From JBGOTP01 sp041476545 (GTDB lineage Bacteria > Acidobacteriota > Vicinamibacteria > Vicinamibacterales > CAVVIG01), in contig JBGOTP010000101.1 in assembly GCA_041476545.1 (NCBI GenBank), positions 1 through 14,156 of the forward strand: 14,156 nucleotides of DNA, given 5' to 3'. This document shows positions 1 through 5,900 of this stretch, piece by piece. The translations under genes were made by a program, and so were the position numbers. Position 1 is the first letter of the stretch; every line of letters starts with the position of its first letter. A model generated the notes under the pieces. The model was not told where the DNA came from and ran no database searches. It saw nothing but the letters and a program-made list of their open reading frames with translations.

Positions 1-954
1 AGCGTACTCGTAAATTCGATAGTCATCGTCTCTCGTAAACGCCATCGACACCGTCCAGGGCTTCGTGTAGACGTTCGGATCCTCGATGGTCACGGTATAG
101 CTGATCGTCCCGGCATCCACCCTGCGAACGCGTTCGACGACGTGCAGCGCTTCGCTTTGGGGAACGCCACGCATGCGTCCCGACGTCGAGGCGGTCGCGA
201 TCGAGCCCTTGTCGTCGTAGTTCGTCGTGTCGATCACGAGGGTGTCCCCTTCCCACCGCCCGACGGAGTCGCCGGTGATGGATCGCAGGTGCGCCGGACG
301 GTGCGGACGTCCATCGGTCGGGATGATGCGCGCCTCGTGAATCATTTCCGGCACGATGACGACGTAGCCGGGCGTCTGGAGAATCTGATAGCCGTTGTTG
401 TAATTGGCGGGAAAGAATCCGCCCGGCACGCCGCGCGTGATGCACCGGTCCCAGACGTTCATGAACTCATACGAGTCGGTGATGCGCGCGGCATCGGCGT
501 CGCGCTGCTGTTCCGCCTCGGGCCGGACGGGCACCCGTCCATCCGGCGGGTCGACCACGAGAGAGGTCTGACGGGTCGCGAGGACTTTCGTCCCCGCGTC
601 CGACCAGACGGCCTGGTTGTAGCTGCCAACGGCGGCGCCGGCGCGTGGCGCGGCAACCGCGGATGCAGGACGGTCGGCAATCTGTTGCCCGAAACTTCTC
701 GCCGCCTGCGACTCGAGATCGGCGGCTTCCTGCTCGGTCATGACCGGCCGCCCCGCAAATCGCGCCGGACGCTCGAGAGGCGTCAGCGTCGCATTTGTCC
801 AGACGCCCTGCAGATCCGGCTTCCCGTCAGGCGTTGTCGCCGCCTTCCACGGTTGCGACGCCGGCGTCTGCGCGGACGTCACGGCCGTGGCGAGGACGGC
901 GAGCAGCAGCGCCCCTTGAACGTTTCGAACTCTGTGACCGGGGGACATGCCCAT
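1..954 (-). CDS. Exported protein of unknown function, PDGKPDLQGVW type (3' end outside window)
   Basis: The reading frame is open from the ATG at 954 to the window edge, giving 318 residues with no stop; the C-terminus is missing. Residues 1-28 look like a Sec signal peptide (MGMSPGHRVRNVQ, then a hydrophobic ALLLAVLATAV stretch and an SAQ cleavage region). The mature protein opens with the motif PDGKPDLQGVWTN at about 42-54, followed by TPLERP. Further in are a WDRC segment near 190, and VPEMIHEARIIPTDGRPH and GRWEGDTLVIDTTNY segments. These motifs recur in a large exported family common in Acidobacteria and related soil bacteria, usually annotated as hypothetical; I know of no established reaction. 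No Shine-Dalgarno sequence precedes either ATG (954 or 948), and a perfect TATAAT lies 6 nt upstream, so the mRNA may be leaderless. It lies 175 bp downstream of the gamma-glutamyltransferase gene on the same strand but appears to have its own promoter. Confidence 0.85.
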   Translation of the reverse strand, partial: MGMSPGHRVRNVQGALLLAVLATAVTSAQTPASQPWKAATTPDGKPDLQGVWTNATLTPLERPARFAGRPVMTEQEAADLESQAARSFGQQIADRPASAVAAPRAGAAVGSYNQAVWSDAGTKVLATRQTSLVVDPPDGRVPVRPEAEQQRDADAARITDSYEFMNVWDRCITRGVPGGFFPANYNNGYQILQTPGYVVIVPEMIHEARIIPTDGRPHRPAHLRSITGDSVGRWEGDTLVIDTTNYDDKGSIATASTSGRMRGVPQSEALHVVERVRRVDAGTISYTVTIEDPNVYTKPWTVSMAFTRDDDYRIYEYA

Positions 955-960
955 GGACGA

Positions 961-988
961 ATTATAGCCAGAGCGGCCTGACGAGCAA
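961..988 (-). promoter_or_regulatory. Candidate promoter for the 954 gene, possibly leaderless
   Basis: Reading the minus strand, TTGCTC (988-983), a 16-nt spacer and a perfect TATAAT (966-961) are followed after only 6 nt by the ATG at 954. The -35 box matches only in TTG. Transcription from this -10 would begin at or next to the start codon, leaving no room for a ribosome binding site. The call rests on sequence match only. Confidence 0.5.
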
Positions 989-1129
989 CGCGCGGAAGCG
1001 CGCGGAGCAGCACACTCTTTTCGGATGAGCGCGATGGTTCACGGCCGGATCGCGACACGGTGCGCGGTGCACGACCACGATCGCGACCTGACCATTGCTC
1101 GCCGACCCAGACCCGCGCATCGGTGTCGC

Positions 1130-3049
1130 TCAATACGCTATCGCATAGCAATCACGGCGCGGGTCTCCGGCGGCGAACCGATTACCAGAGGCCGGATCGA
1201 TCATCACCGCCGTGGCGCAGCCGGACATGCCAAACGGCCGCAGTCTGCTTACGTCGTGGCCACGTGCTCGTAGCTCGTTGTACACCGCGTCGGGTACAGT
1301 CGCCTCGACGTTGAGCCTGTTAAACCCTGGTCTGTGGGGCCAGAACGAACCATAGAAATGCAGCGTCTGCACTCGGGGCCGCTCGAGCGCGGCATGCAGG
1401 TTGGGATACCAAGCGTCCCAGAACTCCACCACACTCAGGAAGGCCTGCAAAATGGTCTGGTCCTGGTTATCTCCACCCGGCGAGCCGAGCGCCATCATCG
1501 GCGTGTCGCCCTTAAAGATCAGACTGGGCGTCAACGTATAGCGCGGGCGCGCGTGTGGACGAATCTGGTTAGCTCTCGTCTTGTCCAGCCAGAACTGCTC
1601 GCCACGCACACTCATCCCGATGCCCGTGTCGCCGAGGATGACGGCGCCTGGCACCCACCCACCACTGGGAGTCACGTCGAAGATGTTGCCGTCTTTGTCG
1701 ATGACGGCCATGTGGGTGGTGTCCTTCGAGACGCCGGCGGAGTCCAGCCCCAGTGACGACACGAGCAGGGGATCGGATGCCACGCGCGCCGTCGTCGCGC
1801 CCTCGCGAATGTTGGCCTTCCAGTACGGCCACTCCTTGACTTGGGAGTCGAACCGGAGCGGATCGCCAGCCACAAACGTCGTCGATGCCCGCTTGGGATC
1901 GATGAGCGTGGCCCGCTCCTTTGCGTATGCCTTCGAAAGGAGTCCTTCGGAGGGCACCTTCACGAACGCCGGGTCTGCGTAGTACGAATCGCGGTCCGCG
2001 TACGCGAGCTTCATCGCTTCGACAATCGTATGGAGATAGTCGGCGCTCGCGTAACCCATGGCATGGAGATCGAACTGCTCGAGGATATTGAGCGTCTGCA
2101 GCAGCATGGGACCTTGACTGCCGAACCCATGCTTATAGATGGTGTAGCCACGGTAGGTCGTCCGCGCCGGCTCCTCGATCCGAGCGAAGTACTCGGCGAA
2201 GTCACTTTCGTCGAACGGCGCGCCGTGCTCGCGCAGGAACGCGACCATCTCGCGAGCAATGTCCCCTTTATAGAAGCGATCGCGCGCGGCGATGATGCCG
2301 GCGGAGCGGCCGCGACCTTTCGCGCCGCGTTCGGCCTCCACCATACGACGCAACGTTCTGGCGGTCGCCGGCAGCTTGATGGTTTCGCCGGCCTTGTAGA
2401 GTGATCCGTCGGGCTTGAGCCAATAGGTCTTGTTTCCCGGCCAGCGTTGAAAGAACGGGAGCTCGTTCTGAATCGCGAGGGCCGTGCTCGCTCGCATGGG
2501 AAGACCCTGCTCCGCGTAGCCGATCGCCGGCGCCGCGACGTCTTCGAACCTCATCGTGCCCCATCGCTCGAGCACTGTGAGAGCGGCGTGCAGCGCCCCG
2601 GGCACCACGGCCGGATCGAGCCCCTCCCCCTGAAGGTTCTTCTGACGGGTGAGGTACCAGTCCACGTCAACGGCGTGGGGCGCCCAGCCCTGGCCGACGA
2701 CCGATGTCACCTTGCCTTCCTTCTTCGGGTACACGAGCACCAGCGCTTCGCCGCCGAGACTGTACAGGTCCTGCTCGAGCACGCCACCAGCCAAGAGCGA
2801 CGCCACCCCCGCATCGAACGCGTTGCCGCCCTTCAGCAGGATCCCAAAAGCCGCAGCGGTCGTGAGGGGGTGGCCTGTGGACACGCCGCCCGAAGGCCCC
2901 ATCACCGCCGGACGCAGCGCCGATCCAGCCGGCTGTTCATCCCGCACAGGCACCTGCGCGGGAATGACCCGGAGGAGGCTTGTCGCGACGACGGCCGTGA
3001 CGACGGCGCCTGTGCGCCAGTGACTACGCCCCGCTTGACCTCGTTTCAT
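1130..3049 (-). CDS. Gamma-glutamyltransferase-family protein (divergent Ntn hydrolase), exported
   Basis: This 639-residue protein belongs to the GGT family of self-cleaving N-terminal-nucleophile hydrolases, which transfer or hydrolyse gamma-glutamyl groups outside the cytoplasm. Residues 1-32 form a signal peptide (KRGQ...R, hydrophobic 14-30, AQ). The early motif GGVSTGHPL (54-62) and GGNAFDAGVA (74-83) fit the large subunit. The autoprocessing site is DTTHMAVIDKDGN (443-455), so Thr444 is the predicted nucleophile and new N-terminus. GSPGG (522-526) is the oxyanion/substrate loop. The ATG at 3049 is chosen because AAGGGAG precedes it at good spacing; an upstream in-frame ATG (3127) would run through the attC site. 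An oddity is that the GRE-AP segment, whose Arg binds the gamma-glutamyl carboxylate in classical GGTs, reads GQGWAP (119-124). The substrate may therefore differ, as in oxamate amidohydrolase-like (HpxW/YwrD) relatives. Confidence 0.9.
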   Translation of the reverse strand: MKRGQAGRSHWRTGAVVTAVVATSLLRVIPAQVPVRDEQPAGSALRPAVMGPSGGVSTGHPLTTAAAFGILLKGGNAFDAGVASLLAGGVLEQDLYSLGGEALVLVYPKKEGKVTSVVGQGWAPHAVDVDWYLTRQKNLQGEGLDPAVVPGALHAALTVLERWGTMRFEDVAAPAIGYAEQGLPMRASTALAIQNELPFFQRWPGNKTYWLKPDGSLYKAGETIKLPATARTLRRMVEAERGAKGRGRSAGIIAARDRFYKGDIAREMVAFLREHGAPFDESDFAEYFARIEEPARTTYRGYTIYKHGFGSQGPMLLQTLNILEQFDLHAMGYASADYLHTIVEAMKLAYADRDSYYADPAFVKVPSEGLLSKAYAKERATLIDPKRASTTFVAGDPLRFDSQVKEWPYWKANIREGATTARVASDPLLVSSLGLDSAGVSKDTTHMAVIDKDGNIFDVTPSGGWVPGAVILGDTGIGMSVRGEQFWLDKTRANQIRPHARPRYTLTPSLIFKGDTPMMALGSPGGDNQDQTILQAFLSVVEFWDAWYPNLHAALERPRVQTLHFYGSFWPHRPGFNRLNVEATVPDAVYNELRARGHDVSRLRPFGMSGCATAVMIDPASGNRFAAGDPRRDCYAIAY

Positions 3050-3077
3050 GATCGAACTCCCTTTTCTTCCGACAATC

Positions 3078-3089
3078 CGATTCGAATCG
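3078..3089. promoter_or_regulatory. 12-bp perfect palindrome upstream of the GGT-family gene
   Basis: CGATTCGAATCG is its own reverse complement. It lies between the attC end and the ribosome binding site of the gene starting at 3049, about 28 bp before the ATG. The position suits an operator, but one short palindrome is weak evidence and no clear promoter hexamers accompany it. Confidence 0.25.
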
Positions 3090-3091
3090 CG

Positions 3092-3169
3092 GCCTAACGC
3101 TGCAAATGAGCCGCGCGCTCCGGCCACATCATTCCCCCAGAGCGCGTCGGCTCCATTTGCTTGTTGGAC
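3092..3169 (-). other. attC recombination site (59-base element) of an integron gene cassette
   Basis: On the minus strand this 78-bp site begins with R'' GTCCAAC (3169-3163, fits RYYYAAC) and ends with R' GTTAGGC (3098-3092, fits GTTRRRY). Between them are two imperfectly complementary arms. The arm starting GCAAATG pairs with its partner over about 19 bp, interrupted only by an extra G (after GCAAATG) and an extra A (after AGCCG). Both extra bases lie in the 5' arm of the minus strand, as in known attC sites (the aadA-type site likewise has GCCGAC opposite GCCGC). This fixes the orientation as minus, the same as the upstream ORF. The arms enclose a terminal loop of about 19 nt (3121-3139). 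Recombination would occur between G3098 and T3097. R boxes, bulges, length (57-141 bp is usual) and gene placement all agree. Confidence 0.85.
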
Positions 3170-3663
3170 GGCCCCTTAGAACCTCGCACACACCAATTCT
3201 CAGCACTCCTGGGTTGGCACCGATGCTCGAGACAAGAACATACCTGCTGCGGCTAAGGCGATGCCATGCGCCACCAGCATCAGGACGAGCGTTGCCGATA
3301 GAACCATCGCAGGAAGTTGCGCGTCTCGTTGCCAGATTGAGACAACCAGGGCCTGAACGATTGCCCATGTGACGACGAGCACAGTCGTACTGACCAGATG
3401 TACACGTTGCACGAGTACCACACCCTCGCCGTAGACACGCAACCTCTTCGCGAAGAGAAGACTGATCAGCAGTCCACCTCCGAAGACGACGATGCCGACT
3501 GCCGGGGCGGGAAGTACGTAGTACGCGTCGTGTTGTGTGCTCTGAGCGGCTAGGAGAATCACGGTCGCCGTAATCCAGAGTGCCCACGCAATCAAGGCAC
3601 CCCCGCTGAGCCAGAGTCCCACGGTCATTGCCCGTTTCACGTCCATGTTGGTTGTCCGTCCAA
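3098..3663 (-). mobile_element. Complete integron-type gene cassette (566 bp), no integrase in the window
   Basis: The cassette starts just after the G of GTTGGAC (3664-3658, minus strand) and ends at the G of the attC R' box (3098). Excision would join the cassette start TTGGACGG to that G, making R' GTTGGAC, the exact complement of its own R'' GTCCAAC; complementarity extends to 9 bp (CCGTCCAAC/GTTGGACGG). A cassette boundary predicts exactly this match. One ORF fills it, starting 18 nt from the left end and stopping 31 nt before R'', the usual packing of cassette genes. Its codons end in A or T more often than those of its neighbours, consistent with foreign origin. No integrase, attI or second complete attC is visible here, so it is a lone cassette, either inserted at a secondary site or the edge of a larger integrase-less cluster. 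Confidence 0.78.
3200..3646 (-). CDS. Small four-helix membrane protein carried on the cassette
   Basis: This is a 148-residue integral membrane protein that I do not recognise. Hydrophobic segments lie at about 10-33, 44-66, 82-104 and 112-137, with basic residues (KR at 4-5, AKRLR at 66-70) suggesting a cytoplasmic N-terminus and first inner loop. There is no enzyme motif, and the C-terminus is short and polar. The frame is open upstream to an ATG at 3721, but that longer start would lie outside the cassette boundary at 3663. The ATG at 3646 sits 18 nt inside the cassette, so it is preferred. No good Shine-Dalgarno sequence precedes it. It has no promoter of its own that I can see, as is usual for cassette genes. 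Small multi-pass proteins of unknown function are common cassette cargo. Function is not predictable from the sequence alone. Confidence 0.75.
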   Translation of the reverse strand: MDVKRAMTVGLWLSGGALIAWALWITATVILLAAQSTQHDAYYVLPAPAVGIVVFGGGLLISLLFAKRLRVYGEGVVLVQRVHLVSTTVLVVTWAIVQALVVSIWQRDAQLPAMVLSATLVLMLVAHGIALAAAGMFLSRASVPTQEC

Positions 3664-3667
3664 CAAG

Positions 3668-4013
3668 TATTGAAGTAGACGGCGGGGCTCCCATGCGGCC
3701 AGCCAGTGCCGTCCATGACATCCAACTTCACGCCCATCTGTCACGAATGCCGGAGCTTAACACGCACCGCTCGTACCAACGCGTCGCTTGCGTTCGCCGC
3801 CGCCATGCGCGTGGCGGCGGCGGCCGAAGCCAGCCACCGGCAACGAGGGCTGTGCAGGCCGAGGCCAAACGCTACGTGGTCGGCGGCACGCGTGACAATC
3901 GCCGTTCGCTCAACAGCTTCGCGAGCCTCGGTGGAAAAGCCTTCGATGTGGTTGGCTGCGGATTTCGCGGCGGTCCGCGGCTGATGCGAGACGTTCGGCC
4001 ACGCGCCGCTGCG
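3668..4013. other. Gene-free stretch between the cassette and the quinoprotein gene
   Basis: I see no convincing gene in these roughly 350 bp. The frames that stay open have composition-driven, low-complexity arginine/alanine-rich translations and no family motif. The stretch holds an 11-bp perfect hairpin (3795-3822) and an isolated GTTRRRY-like box on the minus strand (GTTAAGC, 3773-3767), but no second complete attC. It may be decayed cassette or intergenic DNA. Confidence 0.5.
3795..3822. repeat. Strong GC hairpin, 11-bp stem, 6-nt loop
   Basis: CGCCGCCGCCA, loop TGCGCG, then TGGCGGCGGCG form a perfect stem. It lies about 190 bp past the stop of the quinoprotein gene in the transcribed direction. 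No T-run follows on either strand, so it is not a standard intrinsic terminator; it could still protect a 3' end or aid factor-dependent termination. Confidence 0.5.
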
Positions 4014-5786
4014 CTACTTGATCGAAAACACCCAGACGGCGCCGCCTTGCGGGACCTCCGGAAATTCGCCCGGCAGTAACTGGTTGAGTCTCGCCTGCAT
4101 GCCGACCGAGTCCACACCCCAGCCCGACAGCACGGCGACATACTGCTTGCCGTCCACCGTGAAAGTCGACGGCTGGCCGAGGACGCCCGAGCTCGTGGGG
4201 AATTCCCACAGCAGCCTGCCGCTCGCCGCGTCGAACGCGTGGAACTTGCGATCGTTGGTGCCGCCGCTGAACACGAGGCCGCCGCCGGTCGCGAGCATCG
4301 GCCCCCAGTTCGCTGACCTCGCGTACGTGTGCGTCCAGACGCGCAGGCCGGTGTCCACATTCCAGGCCTGCACTTCGCCGATGTGATCCGCGTTCGGCAC
4401 GAGCGTCATCGTCGTCGTCGCGCCCATGTAGATGCGTCCCGGCGTGTAGGTGATCGGCTGCCCGACGGAGCTGCCGCAGAGATTCTCGTTCGCGGGAATG
4501 TAGATCATCCGCGTCTTCGGACTGAAGGCGATCGGCGGCCAGTCCTTGCCGCCCCAGAGCGACGGGCAGAACTCGGCTCGCTTGCCCGTGCCCGGCTTGT
4601 GATCGAGATCGACGTCGGGCCGCCCTGTTTTCGGGTCGAGGCTCTTGAACACGTTCTGCTTCACGAACGGCTTCCCATCGACAAAACGAATCGGGCCGTT
4701 CGACCGCTCGAGAAACCAGAGATAGCCATCGCGGGCGACGTCAATCAGACCTTTGATCGTTCGGCCGCCACGTTGATAGTCCACGAGGATGGGTGGCGAG
4801 ACCTCGTCCCAGTCCCACGACTCGTTCGGGTTGTACTGAAAGTGACCTTTGATCTGACCGGTCGCGACATCAATGGCAATCGTCGACGCGGTGTAGAGGT
4901 TGTCGCCGGGCCGTCGATCGCCCATCCACGGTCCGCCGTTGCCGGTTCCCCAGTAGGCGAGGTTCGTGTCGGGGTCGTAGTTGCCGGTGACCCACACTGA
5001 TCCGCCGCCGGTCTTCCACTCATCACCCTTGGGCCATGTCTCGCTGCCGGGTTCTCCAGGCGCGGGCACGGTGTAGGCCTTCCACAGTGGCTTTCCAGTC
5101 TCGGCATCGTAGCCTGCGACGAATCCACGGATGCCGAGCTCGCCGCCGGACGCGCCGACCATCACCTTGCCATCGCCGACGAGCGGCGCCAGCGACATGT
5201 AATACCCGTTCTTGTTGTCCTCGACCTTCGCGGTCCACGCCTCTCGTCCGGTTCGGGCATCGAGCGCCACGAGTACCGCTTCGGCGGCGGCGAAATAGAC
5301 CTTGTCGCCATAGAGCGCCACGCCGCGGCTGGTATTGTGCGCCTGCACGAGATCGGCCGGCAGCGGTCGTCGATAGCGCCACAGCAGACCTCCGCTCTTG
5401 ACGTCGATGGCCACCACCTGATTGTTCGGTGTCGACACGAACATGACGCCGCCGTTCACGATCGGCGCGGCCTGATGACCGCTCGTGAGGCCGGTCGCGA
5501 AGCTCCACTCGGGCTGCAGCCGGTTGATGTTGGCCGGCGTGATCTGATCGAGCGGACTGTAGCCCCAGCCGTCGTACGTGCGCCGGATCATCAGCCACTC
5601 GCCGTCCGCGGGTTTCTTCAGCCGGGCGGCATCGACTGCCCTGTAATTTTGCAGGGTGGCGGGAAGGGGTGGCGCCGCTGGCCCGCCCTGTCCACGCGCG
5701 GACAGCGCGCCGGCGGTCAATGCTGTCAGGGCGAGCGCCAAAGCGCCACCAATGGTGAGTGGGTAACGATTGTTCACAGGCAGCAT
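4014..5786 (-). CDS. PQQ-dependent alcohol dehydrogenase (quinoprotein), periplasmic, lanthanide-type active site
   Basis: This 590-residue eight-bladed beta-propeller quinoprotein belongs to the methanol/ethanol dehydrogenase family, which oxidises alcohols in the periplasm with PQQ as cofactor. Residues 1-33 are a Sec signal peptide ending ALSA-RG. Propeller motifs recur as A-x-D-x-x-T/S-G-x-x-x-W (for example 126-136, 175-184, 226-235, 475-484, 518-527). Family alignment puts the metal/PQQ ligands at Glu216 (GASGGELGIRG), Asn283 (WGTGNGG) and the catalytic Asp325 in ESWDWDE. Asp327, two residues on, is the extra acid that marks lanthanide-dependent enzymes such as XoxF; calcium enzymes usually lack it. 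There is no CxxCH, so no haem c domain is fused, and an external cytochrome would be needed. The vicinal Cys-Cys of methanol dehydrogenase is absent. GGGAGA lies 6 nt before the ATG. No PQQ-synthesis or cytochrome gene is adjacent. Confidence 0.92.
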   Translation of the reverse strand: MLPVNNRYPLTIGGALALALTALTAGALSARGQGGPAAPPLPATLQNYRAVDAARLKKPADGEWLMIRRTYDGWGYSPLDQITPANINRLQPEWSFATGLTSGHQAAPIVNGGVMFVSTPNNQVVAIDVKSGGLLWRYRRPLPADLVQAHNTSRGVALYGDKVYFAAAEAVLVALDARTGREAWTAKVEDNKNGYYMSLAPLVGDGKVMVGASGGELGIRGFVAGYDAETGKPLWKAYTVPAPGEPGSETWPKGDEWKTGGGSVWVTGNYDPDTNLAYWGTGNGGPWMGDRRPGDNLYTASTIAIDVATGQIKGHFQYNPNESWDWDEVSPPILVDYQRGGRTIKGLIDVARDGYLWFLERSNGPIRFVDGKPFVKQNVFKSLDPKTGRPDVDLDHKPGTGKRAEFCPSLWGGKDWPPIAFSPKTRMIYIPANENLCGSSVGQPITYTPGRIYMGATTTMTLVPNADHIGEVQAWNVDTGLRVWTHTYARSANWGPMLATGGGLVFSGGTNDRKFHAFDAASGRLLWEFPTSSGVLGQPSTFTVDGKQYVAVLSGWGVDSVGMQARLNQLLPGEFPEVPQGGAVWVFSIK

Positions 5787-5900
5787 GATGATCTCCCGAA
5801 GTCAGAGCCAAAGCGGTGATTGTAGATCCCTTTTCGGCGGACGACTGCTAACATCCATTGCCCCGGCGCCTCCGCGCGGGAAGATGCCCCTCATCGTTTC

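Noticed and set aside
142..981. 279-codon plus-strand open frame at the left end
   Set aside because: It is antisense to the exported PDGKPDLQGVW protein, which has a signal peptide and family motifs; the plus frame is arginine-rich and unrecognisable.
1048..1087. Direct repeat GATCGCGAC (1048-1056 and 1079-1087)
   Set aside because: Two 9-bp copies in GC-rich intergenic DNA, built on the common TCGCGA core, are not enough to call iterons or operators.
3129..3737. 202-codon minus-strand frame overlapping the cassette
   Set aside because: It runs through the attC arm and overlaps the hydrophobic membrane-protein frame. Its translation has no coherent hydrophobic pattern or motif.
3767..3773. 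GTTAAGC on the minus strand as the R' box of a second attC
   Set aside because: It fits GTTRRRY, but no RYYYAAC partner with complementary arms lies within 150 bp. A seven-base degenerate match alone is expected by chance.
3795..3822. Hairpin as a rho-independent terminator of the quinoprotein gene
   Set aside because: The stem is strong, but no T-run follows on either strand and it lies about 190 bp past the stop.
3907..3955. GCTCAAC...GTTGGCT pair resembling another attC
   Set aside because: The second box breaks the GTTRRRY pattern, the two boxes are not complementary, and the sequence between them does not form L-box arms.
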